Positions 17,270 through 26,740 of a DNA stretch of 64,000 nt are shown in pieces (the stretch's first letter is position 1; each line of letters starts with the position of its first letter). The notes under the pieces were generated by a model. That model was not told the DNA's origin. It did not search any database and saw nothing but the letters and a program-made list of their open reading frames with translations. Source of the stretch: Akkermansiaceae bacterium (GTDB lineage Bacteria; Verrucomicrobiota; Verrucomicrobiia; Verrucomicrobiales; Akkermansiaceae); assembly GCA_947462535.1 (NCBI GenBank), contig CANHPN010000003.1, positions 59,875-123,874 of the forward strand. The letters are read 5' to 3'. The position numbers and the translations under genes are program-made.

Positions 17270-19750
17270 ATGCACGCGCCTGACCTGACTCCCGAACTCC
17301 TCTCCCCAGCGGGAAACTGGGATTGCGCTCGCGCCGCAGTGGCCGCAGGGGCAGACGCCATCTATTTCGGCCTGCCGCGTTTCAACGCCCGACTGCGCGC
17401 GGACAACTTCATCGACGCGGATCTCGACGAACTCATGGAATACCTCCACCGCCACGGCGTGAAAGGATTCATCGCGATGAACACCCTCATTTTTACCAGC
17501 GAAATGAAGGTCGCCGAGGAGCAGCTCCGGAAAATCGCCGCCGCCGGCGTGGACGCGCTCATCATCCAGGATCTCGGCCTGGCCAAGCTCGCCCGCGAGG
17601 TCGCGCCGAACGTCGAGCTCCACGCGTCCACGCAGATGACCATCACCTCGCCGGAAGGCCTCGCCTTCATCGAGTCGCTCTTCCCGCTAGAACGCGCTGT
17701 TCTCGCCCGCGAGCTTTCTATCAAGGAGATTCATAAATTCCATTCGTCCGCGGTCGAAACCAAAACCCCGCTGGAAGTTTTCGTCCACGGCGCGCTCTGC
17801 GTCGCCTACTCAGGCCAATGTCTAACCAGCGAGTCGCTCGGCCAGCGCAGCGCCAACCGCGGCGAGTGCGCCCAAGCCTGCCGCATGCCCTATGAAATCG
17901 TGGTCGATGGCGAGACCCGCGAACTCGGCGCGGTCCGTTACTTGCTCAGCCCGCAGGACCTCGCCGCCGTCGATCTCGTCCCCGACCTCGTCCGCGCCGG
18001 AGTGAAATCCTTCAAGATCGAAGGCCGCCTCAAGTCGCCCGAATACGTCTCCGCCGTCACCCGCGTCTATCGAAAAGCGCTCGACGCCGCCGTGGCTTCG
18101 GTTTCCGACCGCCAAGCCTCTGAAAGTCCCATCACCCCGTCCGACCGCTACGAGCTGGAAATGACCTTCTCCCGCGGCCTCAGCACCGGGTGGTTCGCGG
18201 GCACCAACCACCCGTATCTCACCCACGGGAAATTCGGTAAGAAGCGCGGCCCGCTGCTCGGCACCATCATCGACTGCGGCCCCGGCTGGATCCGGCTCGG
18301 CGAACTAACCGGAGTTCCGTTCGCCGCCGGCGACGGCGTCGTCTTCGATGCCGGCGAGAACCGCGACCTGGAACAAGGCGCGCGCATCTGGGTGATCGAG
18401 GGCGACCGCCTCATTTTCCACCTCACCTACAGCGGCATCAATTTTGATCGGATCAAGCCCGGACAAACCCTTTACAAAACCTCCGATCCCAAGCTCGACT
18501 CCGAGCTCCGCCGATTCTGGCAGAACTCCCGGCCCGCAGAGAGGAAATCCGCGATCGACATTATTGTTAGCGGCAAGCCCGGCGAACCGATGGAAGTGCG
18601 GAGTGGCGAGTTCGGAGTGCGGAGTGAAATGCCGCTGCAAGAAGCGTCCAAGCACCCGCTCGGCACCGGGAAACTCGTCGAGCAACTCGGCCGTCTCGGC
18701 GACTCCTCGTTCGAGCTCGGCACCCTCGAGAACCAGCTCGAAGGAAACTGCCACATCGCCGTTTCCGCGCTCAACCAGCTCCGCCGGGCCCTGGTGAAGC
18801 AGTTGGAAACCGCCGCCGCGATCAAGCCGGTGCTGCCGAAAATCACCACGACTTACCGCGATTTGCTTCCGGATATTTCGCGCTCCGCACCCGCCACTCC
18901 GCACTTGTCCGTCCTCTGCCGCACACTCCACCAAGTCACCGCGGCCCTCGAATGCGGCGTGGAAACCCTCTACTGTGACTTCGAAGACCCGCGCCGCTAC
19001 AAGGAGGCCGTCAGCCTTGTTAGATCTCAAATTTCAAATCTCAAACCTCGAATCCACCTCGCCACCCCGCGCATCCTCAAGCCCGGCGAGACCGGCTACC
19101 TCAAGCTCATCGAAAATGCCGAACCCGACGGCCTGCTCCTCCGCAACCTCGGTGCGCTCCACTATTACAAGGACCGCAGCGACCTGGAAAAAACCGGCGA
19201 CTTCTCGCTCAACGTCGCCAACCCGATCACCGCGAAGCTCCTGATGGAAAACGCCGCGCTCGACTACCTCACCGTTTCCTACGACCTCAACATCGGCCAG
19301 GTGCTGGAGCTCCTGCACAGCGCGCCACCCGAGTGGTTCGAGCTCACGCTGCACCAGCACATGCCGATGTTTCACATGGAGCACTGCGTCTTTTGCACCT
19401 TTCTGAGCAGCGGCACCACCTACAAGGATTGCGGCCGCCCTTGCGAAACCCACGTCGTCCACCTCCGCGACCGCGTCGGCCAACTCCACCGCCTGCAGGC
19501 CGACGTCGGCTGCCGCAACACGCTCTTCAACGGCAAGGCCCAGACCGGTGCCCGCTACTACGAGCACCTCCGCAGCGCGGGGCTCTCGCGCTTCCGCGTC
19601 GAGCTGCTGGACGAAGTCGAGGACGCCGCGAAAACCATCCGCGCCTATCAGGATCTGCTCGGCGGTGAGTGCGACGCGTTCGACCTCATCGACCAGGTCC
19701 AAGCCCTCGAAAAACTCGGCGTCACGGAAGGCACGCTGGCCGAGCTGTGA
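17270..19750 (+). CDS. U32 family peptidase
   Basis: 'ELLSPAGNWDCARAAVAAGADAIYFGL', 'ELHASTQMTITSPEGL', 'LERAVLARELSIKEI', 'VFVHGALCVAYSGQCLTSESLGQRSANRGECAQACRMPY' are U32 hallmarks. Confidence 0.9.
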   Translation: MHAPDLTPELLSPAGNWDCARAAVAAGADAIYFGLPRFNARLRADNFIDADLDELMEYLHRHGVKGFIAMNTLIFTSEMKVAEEQLRKIAAAGVDALIIQDLGLAKLAREVAPNVELHASTQMTITSPEGLAFIESLFPLERAVLARELSIKEIHKFHSSAVETKTPLEVFVHGALCVAYSGQCLTSESLGQRSANRGECAQACRMPYEIVVDGETRELGAVRYLLSPQDLAAVDLVPDLVRAGVKSFKIEGRLKSPEYVSAVTRVYRKALDAAVASVSDRQASESPITPSDRYELEMTFSRGLSTGWFAGTNHPYLTHGKFGKKRGPLLGTIIDCGPGWIRLGELTGVPFAAGDGVVFDAGENRDLEQGARIWVIEGDRLIFHLTYSGINFDRIKPGQTLYKTSDPKLDSELRRFWQNSRPAERKSAIDIIVSGKPGEPMEVRSGEFGVRSEMPLQEASKHPLGTGKLVEQLGRLGDSSFELGTLENQLEGNCHIAVSALNQLRRALVKQLETAAAIKPVLPKITTTYRDLLPDISRSAPATPHLSVLCRTLHQVTAALECGVETLYCDFEDPRRYKEAVSLVRSQISNLKPRIHLATPRILKPGETGYLKLIENAEPDGLLLRNLGALHYYKDRSDLEKTGDFSLNVANPITAKLLMENAALDYLTVSYDLNIGQVLELLHSAPPEWFELTLHQHMPMFHMEHCVFCTFLSSGTTYKDCGRPCETHVVHLRDRVGQLHRLQADVGCRNTLFNGKAQTGARYYEHLRSAGLSRFRVELLDEVEDAAKTIRAYQDLLGGECDAFDLIDQVQALEKLGVTEGTLAEL

Positions 19751-19799
19751 CAAGCGCCCGCGCGCGAATGCTGACGAACATGCCCGATTCCGCTCTGAA

Positions 19800-20162
19800 T
19801 CACCCTTTCCAAAGCATCCGCACGCCGAACAGGACCAGCACACAGCCGAAGATGCGGGTGAGCGCGTGGTTGCTGAGCGAGCGCATCAGGTCGCTGCCGA
19901 ACCATGCGGCGGCGGCGGAGGCGAGGCCCACGGCGAGGACGATTTTCCAATCGATGAGTCCTGCGACGCGAGAGTTGTTAGCCGTGGCGGCGATGGCCGT
20001 CACGATGATGACCGCCATCGAGGTGGCGACGGCCTGCTTGTGCTCGATGCCGAGCGCGAGGACGAAGGCGGGCACCATCACAAGTCCGCCGCCGACACCG
20101 CAGAGCGCGCCTAGCAGCCCGGCGACAAGGCCGATGAGAATGGCGGATATGATGAATTTCAT
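19800..20162 (-). CDS. TauE/SafE-family permease (single-repeat size)
   Basis: 'GLVAGLLGALCGVGGGLVMVPAFVLALGIEHKQAVATSMAVII' TauE/SafE motif; 120 aa. Confidence 0.8.
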   Translation of the reverse strand: MKFIISAILIGLVAGLLGALCGVGGGLVMVPAFVLALGIEHKQAVATSMAVIIVTAIAATANNSRVAGLIDWKIVLAVGLASAAAAWFGSDLMRSLSNHALTRIFGCVLVLFGVRMLWKG

Positions 20163-20175
20163 CGGCGCGTGGGGG

Positions 20176-20304
20176 TTACAGTTTTTTGAGCTCCTCCAGA
20201 TCGATGAGACCTTTTGCTCTCCCTGATGTGGCTTTGTTTCTTATCAAATCATTCTCGCGCTCTCTGAAGTTTTTGAGCGACCGGCGGGTGGCAATTTTCT
20301 CCAT
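20176..20304 (-). pseudogene. short ORF resembling the C-terminus of a nucleotidyltransferase-type protein
   Basis: MEKIATRRSLKNFRERENDLIRNKATSGRAKGLIDLEELKKL; 'LI.NK..SGRAK.L.DLE.L' resembles tails of such proteins. Confidence 0.3.
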
Positions 20305-20453
20305 GGAATTTGTGGGAAACTTCTTCGGGCAAGGTCGCACGTAGCGTGGTGGAGCGCCAGATCAAATCCTGGGTTTATGCCTCGTCAGCAGAATTTGTGC
20401 GAGCGAGGAGGCCTTCAAAAGGGTCAAGCCAAACGCCCTTTGGATGAGTTGAT

Positions 20454-20522
20454 GGTTGAAAGTTGATGGTTGATAGGAAGAATCGAATCCGCCAATCTTC
20501 CCCTTTCCATCAACTCTCAACT
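20454..20522 (+). repeat. near-tandem 14-mers and inverted repeat directly upstream of the YhaM-like start
   Basis: agttgatggttgaa/agttgatggttgat at 20447-20474; ggttgaaagttgatgg (20454-20469) pairs with ccatcaactctcaact (20507-20522), 14/16 positions. Confidence 0.7.
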
Positions 20523-20530
20523 TTTTCTCC

Positions 20531-21592
20531 GTGAGTCCCATCACCATTGCCGCCGTCAAGGAACAAGCCGGGGAAATCCCCGTCCACGCCGCGATCCACG
20601 CTCAGCTCCAGTCCTGCGCCACCCGCAAGACCAAGGGCGGAAAACCCTACTTGGAGCTCGTCTTCGCTGACTCCACCGGCCATTTCTCCCTGAAAGTCTG
20701 GTCCGACTCGCCGATCTACGACGTCGCGGAAAAACTCGCCGAAAACACCATCGTCCGCCTCGAAGGCGAATGGACGCAAAACCAATACGGCGTCAATCCG
20801 AACCACCTCACGTGGCACCTCCTCGATGACACCGCCATCGCCAACTTCCTCGCCGGAGATCCCGCCACCCGCGAAAAACAGGAGCGCGACTACGCCGACA
20901 TCCAGCGCCTCTGCGCGTCGATCACCGACCCGCGGCTGCACGGGCTTTGCGCGCAATTCCTCCAGCAGATGGGCGACCGTTTCCGCCGCACCGCCGCAGC
21001 GAAGAAGAACCACCACGCCCGCCGCGGCGGCCTCGTCGAGCACGTCGCCCAGATGATGCGCTCCGCCGCCGCGCTGTGCCCGGTTTACCCCGAGCTCAAC
21101 CGTGATCTGCTCCTAACCGGCGTAATCTTCCACGACTGCGGGAAACTCTGGGAGAACTCCTATCCGGAAGACGGCTTCGGCCAGATCCACAGCATCCACG
21201 GCGAAATGTTAGGTCACATCCCGCTCGGCATCGAGCTGGTCAACAAGCTCTGGAACGACCTCCTCGCCGGCCCGGATGCCGAGGCATGGAAGGCTCTCAA
21301 GCCGCCCACCGAGATGACCCGCCTGCACCTGCTGCATCTCATCGGCAGCCACCACGGGCATTTTGAATTCGGCTCGCCCGTGCTCCCGCGCACGCCGGAA
21401 GCATTCGCCCTCCACTACATCGACAACCTCGACGCGAAGATGGAAATGCTGCGCGACGCCTACTCGCAAGCCACCGAGATCGCCCCCGGCATCTACGACC
21501 GCGTCTTCCCTCTGCCGACGAATCTCGTGCGCCCCCTGTCCACCTTTATTCCGCCGCCACCTTCACCAGACAATAACACCGGAGCAGACTGA
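20531..21592 (+). CDS. OB-fold plus HD-domain nuclease, YhaM-like 3'-5' exoribonuclease
   Basis: OB-like N-terminus; HD motifs 'RRGGLVEHVAQMMR', 'LLLTGVIFHDCGKL', 'LHLLHLIGSHHG'. Start codon is GTG. Confidence 0.85.
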   Translation: MSPITIAAVKEQAGEIPVHAAIHAQLQSCATRKTKGGKPYLELVFADSTGHFSLKVWSDSPIYDVAEKLAENTIVRLEGEWTQNQYGVNPNHLTWHLLDDTAIANFLAGDPATREKQERDYADIQRLCASITDPRLHGLCAQFLQQMGDRFRRTAAAKKNHHARRGGLVEHVAQMMRSAAALCPVYPELNRDLLLTGVIFHDCGKLWENSYPEDGFGQIHSIHGEMLGHIPLGIELVNKLWNDLLAGPDAEAWKALKPPTEMTRLHLLHLIGSHHGHFEFGSPVLPRTPEAFALHYIDNLDAKMEMLRDAYSQATEIAPGIYDRVFPLPTNLVRPLSTFIPPPPSPDNNTGAD

Positions 21593-21674
21593 GCAACGTG
21601 GCGGCGATCACCGGTCGCCGCGAGGAAAGATAAGGGTGGCGTGACGTGCGAAGGCCGGAGTGGTCGTTGCGGTG

Positions 21675-21733
21675 TGGACTGCGCCGAAATGTGGGAGCTT
21701 TCCCAGAAGCGAGGACACGTCCCGCGCAGTCCA
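21675..21733. repeat. REP-like inverted-repeat element with TGGACTGCGC termini
   Basis: tggactgcgc (21675-21684) / gcgcagtcca (21724-21733) perfect; internal tggga-gctt-tccca hairpin. Confidence 0.7.
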
Positions 21734-21745
21734 AAGTGGCTGCTC

Positions 21746-23836
21746 TCAAGCCAGCATCGGCTCGGCGAGGCCGGCGCGGACTAGCAGGGGTTCCAGTTCC
21801 GGATCGCGGCCCATGAAGCGGCGGTAGAGTTCGTCCGGGGCGACGGAATTTCCCTTGCTGAGGATGTGCTCGCGGAAGGCCATGCCGGTCTCGGGATTGA
21901 GAACGCCCTCCTGTTGGAAGCGGGTGAAGGCGTCGGCGTCCAGCACTTCCGCCCACTTGTAGGAATAGTAGCCCGCAGCGTAGCCGGTGGGGCTGCTGAA
22001 TAGGTGGCTGAAGCGCCGCATCATCGAGGGCGACTGGGTCTTGAGCGGCGCGAGGTAGTCGGCCAGGACCTCGCGATCCACTGCATCGAGGTCTTTCCCG
22101 AGGAAATCCGCCAGGCGGGTGTGGAGTTCGAGATCGAGCTTGGCGAGGGCAAGCTGGCGCATGAAGGCGGAGGCGCTGAGGTAGTTTTTCGCGGCGATCA
22201 TTTTCATGAAAAGAGCCTCCGGGATCGGCCCGCCGGTCTCGAAGTGGCGCGCGAAGAGATCGAGCGACTCGCGGTCCCAACAGAAATTTTCCATGATCTG
22301 CGAGGGCAGCTCGACGAAGTCCCACGGCACGTTGGTGCCGGCCAGGGATTTGACGGCGACCTGGCTGAGCAGGCCGTGGAGCAGGTGGCCGAACTCGTGG
22401 AAGATCGTCTCGACCTCGCTGTGCGTTAGAAGCGCGGACTTGCCGTCCACCGGCGGGCTCATGTTGCCGATGATCAGTCCGAGGTGCGGCTCGCCGGGCG
22501 CGCCGGTGTGCAGCGAGTTCATCCACGCGCCGCCGCGCTTCGACTCGCGCGGGTGCCAGTCGGCGTAGAACGAGCCGAGGTGGGCGGCGGTTTTCGAGTC
22601 GTGGATCTCGTAGAAGGCGCACTCCGGGTGCCAGACTTCCACGACGCCCTCCGGCAGCGTGGCGGGTCCGCCGCCGGGTTGATAGAAGACGGTCTTGAGC
22701 TGGCGGATGGTGATGCCGAAAAGCCGGGAGGCGATTTCAAACATGCCGGCCATCACGCCGTCCACCGGGAAATAGGGGCGCAGCGCCTCCTCGTCGAAGT
22801 CGTAGTTCTCCTGGCGCTGCTTTTCCGCCCAGTAGGCGACTTCCCACGGCTCGAGCGGGCCGACGGGCTGGCCGGATTTCGCGGCCTTGTATTGGGCGAG
22901 CTGTTTGTGCTCTGCCAGAAACGACGGATGAATGCGGGCGTGGAGATTCTCGATAAAGCCGAGAGCGGTGCCGCCGTCTTTCGCCATGCGGCGGATGAGT
23001 GTTAGATCGGCGAAATGTTGGTGGCCGAGGATGCCGGCCTTTTCGTGGCGGAGGCTGAGGATCTGCCAGACGAGCGCGGTGTTGTCGAACTGGCCGGTGG
23101 CCCCGACTTTCGAGGACGCCTCCCAGACCTGGCGGCGGATCGCGTCGTTGTGCAGGTGCTGCATGATCGGGAACATCGACGGGAACTGAAGGGTGAAGCG
23201 CCAGGCAGGAGCGTCGTGGCCCTTGGCGCGGGCGTTAGAAGCCGCGCCGGCGATGGCGGATTCCGGCAGGCCTGCGAGTTCCGCCTCGTCGGTGATGACG
23301 AGTTCCCACGCGTTGGTGGAGTCGAGGACGTGCTCGGAGTATTCCTTGGTGAGCTTGGAAAGCTCCGCCTCGATGGCGGCGATGCGTTCCTTTTGCCCGG
23401 CGGGCAGATCCGCTCCGGAGTTGCGGAAGTCCGCCAGGGTCTCCTCGACGAAGCGCTGCTGGACTGCGGGAAGCGAGGCGATTTCCTGACGCCCACCCAC
23501 CGCCTTGATCACCGCCCACAAGCGGTCGTTCAGGGCGAGCGACGAGTAGAAATCAGTGACCTCCGGCAGCATCTTGCCGAGCGCCTCGCGCTGGGCGGGC
23601 GAGTCGCACACCGAGTCGAGGTGATTAAGGCGTCCCCAGCCGTCGTTGAGCTGCTCGGCGGCGTTTTCGAAGGCAAGGAAAGTGGATTCATAGGTCGCCG
23701 CAGCGGGATCCTGCGCGCAAATGGCCTCGATGTTCTGCTTCGCGAGATCAAGCGCGTGGCGGATGTCCGGCTCGACGGCTTCGGGAACAAGCGTGGACCA
23801 GCGGATTTGGAAATCGGGAGCGAGGAACGGATGCAT
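21746..23836 (-). CDS. M3 family oligopeptidase (oligopeptidase A-like)
   Basis: 'ALLTHSEVETIFHEFGHLLHGLLS' HExxH motif; C-terminal 'SHLFSSPTGYAAGYYSYKWAEVLDADAF'. Confidence 0.92.
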   Translation of the reverse strand: MHPFLAPDFQIRWSTLVPEAVEPDIRHALDLAKQNIEAICAQDPAAATYESTFLAFENAAEQLNDGWGRLNHLDSVCDSPAQREALGKMLPEVTDFYSSLALNDRLWAVIKAVGGRQEIASLPAVQQRFVEETLADFRNSGADLPAGQKERIAAIEAELSKLTKEYSEHVLDSTNAWELVITDEAELAGLPESAIAGAASNARAKGHDAPAWRFTLQFPSMFPIMQHLHNDAIRRQVWEASSKVGATGQFDNTALVWQILSLRHEKAGILGHQHFADLTLIRRMAKDGGTALGFIENLHARIHPSFLAEHKQLAQYKAAKSGQPVGPLEPWEVAYWAEKQRQENYDFDEEALRPYFPVDGVMAGMFEIASRLFGITIRQLKTVFYQPGGGPATLPEGVVEVWHPECAFYEIHDSKTAAHLGSFYADWHPRESKRGGAWMNSLHTGAPGEPHLGLIIGNMSPPVDGKSALLTHSEVETIFHEFGHLLHGLLSQVAVKSLAGTNVPWDFVELPSQIMENFCWDRESLDLFARHFETGGPIPEALFMKMIAAKNYLSASAFMRQLALAKLDLELHTRLADFLGKDLDAVDREVLADYLAPLKTQSPSMMRRFSHLFSSPTGYAAGYYSYKWAEVLDADAFTRFQQEGVLNPETGMAFREHILSKGNSVAPDELYRRFMGRDPELEPLLVRAGLAEPMLA

Positions 23837-23849
23837 GGATAAAATTAGG

Positions 23850-24055
23850 GTTATTCAGGATCGCGCATTCTGTCAAAATTTACTTCCCGGCAGAGCGACA
23901 AGCGGGTTCCGAGGGTAGTGTAGGCGGTCTTGAAGCGCTGGAGGACAGACTCGGCAACGGCCTCGCGGTCGATCTCGGTGAGTTCGGGGCGATCCCGGGC
24001 TCGCGTATTGAAGTTCCAGGCGTTTGAGAAATTTTTCGAGTTTCTCCTGATCGAT
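23850..24055 (-). pseudogene. frameshifted remnant of HI0074-type nucleotidyltransferase substrate-binding protein
   Basis: Frame 1 'MIDQEKLEKFLKRLELQY' continues in another frame as 'RARDRPELTEIDREAVAESVLQRFKTAYTTLGTRLSL', the HI0074-family pattern. Confidence 0.6.
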
Positions 24056-24197
24056 CATGGATAGGCCTGTGGGGTGTGAAGCGGGTAAGATCAGAAGACC
24101 TGGGATGACAAGGCCGGAGGCCGGGACTGGGACGTCTCATTTGGCATCGACGGTCGCAGACCGCCGCTACAAGGCGGCTCGGCGGCGGAGGGGTGTT

Positions 24198-25379
24198 TCA
24201 TCGCGCCGGCTCCAGTCGGGACTGTCGAGCCTTCCGGTCGGCAGCCACGGCCATTGCCAATGACCGGTATCCATTTCCTTGATCAACCCTCCTGATGTGG
24301 GCGGGATTCCGGATCGAGGCGATCTGATCTCTCAGCAATTCACGAAGCACGAATCCATAGACTTCCTGCTTCTCCATTCCCAAGTCACCGTCGAGACGGA
24401 AAATGCCGGCCACCTTGTGCGTCCCATGCCGATTCGTGATCGTGTGTTCATTCCACAGCATCTCAACCGTGGTGGTCTCGACGTTGGGGACCAGACCCTC
24501 CAGCCTCTCGCGTTCATCGGTGGAGACGATCGCGTTGACCACCAGGCTCGTGGGAACCCAGCCGAACAACCGGATGTCGCCGCGCTCGCAGACAATCCGG
24601 ATTTCCTGCCGGTCCAGCTGCCCGCACTGGTGGAATCCATGATAGAAATTGGCGAGTACCCCGTCTCCGTAGCGGACCGCGCACTGGACCTGCTCGATCA
24701 CTTCGGCAGCGCCCGTGCCGCCGGGGCGGACTCCTTCCTGAGCGGACACCACCTCGCCCTCGCCGAAGAACATTTCGAACAGATCGAAAAAATGAACCAC
24801 GTGCTCGATGAAGATTCCCCCGCTCTTCTTCCGGTCCCAGAACCAATGCTCCGGCGGAAGCGTGTCATCACTCGCATAGTTTTCGTGAAACGCATGGATC
24901 GGCGGTCCCAGCAACCCCTGCTCGAGAATCTTGCGGGCGCACTGGCACAGCGGGTTGTAGCGCATGATCAGGTTCACCCCGAGGACCCGTTGGTTTGCGG
25001 AGGCCGCCTCCAGCATCGCCCGGCCATCCTCCAGCCGCGTCGCCAACGGCTTCTCAGTGAGCACGTGCTTGCCCGCATTCAGCGCGGCCACCGCCAGTTC
25101 CATGTGCGTGGACGGTGGCGTGGCGATGTGAATGATGTCGACCTCCTCCCGCCGAATCAGCTCCTCCGGCGTGGACACATGGGAAATACCGAACTCCTCC
25201 GCCGCAGCTGCCGCCGCCTCATCCACCACATCCGCCACCGCCACCGCCCGGACACCTTCCAGCCCCCGGTATTGATCCAGACAAAATCGCCCGAATCCTC
25301 CGGCACCTATCAAACCCAGCCCGAGCAGCGCGGAAGGCGAGCCAGCTGCGATGCCGGAATTTGGAATCTTCGCGTCCAT
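24198..25379 (-). CDS. Gfo/Idh/MocA family oxidoreductase
   Basis: 'LGLIGAGGFGRFCLDQYRGL' Rossmann motif, 'VDIIHIATPPSTHMELAVAALNAGKHVLTEKPLA'. Confidence 0.9.
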   Translation of the reverse strand: MDAKIPNSGIAAGSPSALLGLGLIGAGGFGRFCLDQYRGLEGVRAVAVADVVDEAAAAAAEEFGISHVSTPEELIRREEVDIIHIATPPSTHMELAVAALNAGKHVLTEKPLATRLEDGRAMLEAASANQRVLGVNLIMRYNPLCQCARKILEQGLLGPPIHAFHENYASDDTLPPEHWFWDRKKSGGIFIEHVVHFFDLFEMFFGEGEVVSAQEGVRPGGTGAAEVIEQVQCAVRYGDGVLANFYHGFHQCGQLDRQEIRIVCERGDIRLFGWVPTSLVVNAIVSTDERERLEGLVPNVETTTVEMLWNEHTITNRHGTHKVAGIFRLDGDLGMEKQEVYGFVLRELLRDQIASIRNPAHIRRVDQGNGYRSLAMAVAADRKARQSRLEPAR

Positions 25380-25517
25380 GGCATCGGAGAATCTCGCCTC
25401 GATCGGAGGTCATTTCAACTTCTCTTTCCATTGAGCCGCCAGAAATGCTCCGAAGTCTCGGAGGTTGGCCCAAGTGCTACCTCGGGTTCTCGTCAGTGGT
25501 GTCCCAACTAACAAGCG

Positions 25518-25640
25518 TCAAGCGCCATTTTGATCGAGGGCGTCGTTGAGTTCGGGGACTTGCGGGCGCTGGGCGGGGGGCAAAGACGACGAGATCGAGG
25601 TCGGAATTCGCTGCGGATGCCGCGCCGAAACGCGAGATGG
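25518..25640 (-). pseudogene. MNT-type nucleotidyltransferase fragment, frameshifted
   Basis: 'RFGAASAANSDLDLVVF' (GSx10DxD-like) in one frame, then 'LPPAQRPQVPELNDALDQNGA*' in another after a C6 run. Confidence 0.5.
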
Positions 25641-25656
25641 GATTTCACGCGGATTC

Positions 25657-26265
25657 CTAAACGCTCCGCCGGCCTTGCATCGCGCGCATCAGGGTGAGTT
25701 CGTCCGCGTGCTCGAGACCGCCGCCTGCGGGCAGGCCTTGGGCGATGCGGGTGAGCTTGCAATTCCGGCCGCGCAGCAGTTCCGCCAGGTAGTTCGCGGT
25801 CGCCTCGCCTTCCACATCGGAGCCAAGCGCGAGGATGACCTCGATTTCCTCCGGCGCGGCCTCGATCCGCCGGACCAGCGGCGGGATGCGCAAGTCCTCG
25901 GGAGAAACGCGGTCGAGCGGCGAGAGCTTGCCACCGAGGCAATGGTAGCGGCCACGGAACGCGCCGGAGCGCTCTAGCGGCAGGACGTCGGTCGCCTGCT
26001 CGACGACGCAGAGAGTCTTGTCATCGCGCGCCGGGTCGTCGCAGACGTCGCAGCCGGCCTCGGTCGCGAAGAACCCGCAGACCGGGCAAGGCCGGACCGC
26101 CTCCTCCGCAGCTAACAACGCTCCGGCAAGCATCGCGGGATCGGCCTTCGGACTTTGCAAAAGCCACACCGCGATGCGCTCGGCACTGCGCGGGCCGATC
26201 CCCGGCAGGCGCTTGAGCTCGCCGACGAGTGCTTTGACAGGCTCCGGGAAATCAACGCGCTTCAT
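25657..26265 (-). CDS. recR: recombination protein RecR
   Basis: 'LKRLPGIGPRSAERIAVWLL', zinc finger 'CPVCGFFATEAGCDVC', Toprim 'LCVVEQATDVLPLERSGAFRGRYHCLGG'. Confidence 0.92.
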   Translation of the reverse strand: MKRVDFPEPVKALVGELKRLPGIGPRSAERIAVWLLQSPKADPAMLAGALLAAEEAVRPCPVCGFFATEAGCDVCDDPARDDKTLCVVEQATDVLPLERSGAFRGRYHCLGGKLSPLDRVSPEDLRIPPLVRRIEAAPEEIEVILALGSDVEGEATANYLAELLRGRNCKLTRIAQGLPAGGGLEHADELTLMRAMQGRRSV

Positions 26266-26740
26266 CAGGGGGGGCGGAGGAGGTTCTGGCAGGGAGGGCC
26301 ACCGGTTCATCGCAGGCCATCCGGTGATTTCCCGCATAAACCAAGGCGCAAACTCCGGACCAAATCACGGCGATGAAAGGAGCGGCGATGTCGGGCGCGT
26401 GCGCCGCCAAGGCGAGCACCGGAGCCCACGCAGCGACCACGACCATCGCCGTGATCCACAGCACGAGGCGCCGCCAGGTCCCGGCCACGCTGAGGATCGC
26501 GAACGAGAGGCCGAAGGCAAACAGCGCCGTCGCCAGCCATACGGTCCAATGGGGCAGGGCCTTGGGAAAGTTAGAAGCCGCGCCCTGCGAGACGATGCCG
26601 CCGATCACCTGATTCACCCGGTCCAGAACTCCCAGCAAGCCCAGCCCCGCCGCGAGCAGGAGCGAGAGCGACCCGATGGCGACGTCCGGAACTAACACAT
26701 GGCCTTCCGGTCGTGGATGTGAGGTTTTTCCCATGGTCAC
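26252..26740 (-). CDS. hypothetical membrane protein
   Basis: Several hydrophobic segments; overlaps the recR start. Confidence 0.55.
   Translation of the reverse strand: MTMGKTSHPRPEGHVLVPDVAIGSLSLLLAAGLGLLGVLDRVNQVIGGIVSQGAASNFPKALPHWTVWLATALFAFGLSFAILSVAGTWRRLVLWITAMVVVAAWAPVLALAAHAPDIAAPFIAVIWSGVCALVYAGNHRMACDEPVALPARTSSAPPDEAR

Noticed and set aside
24149-24186. 'acggtcgcagaccgccgctacaaggcggctcggcgg' small hairpins
   Set aside because: Possibly another dispersed repeat, but no second copy seen in this window.
24279-25511. 410-aa plus ORF opposite the Gfo/Idh gene
   Set aside because: Antisense of a well-supported oxidoreductase.
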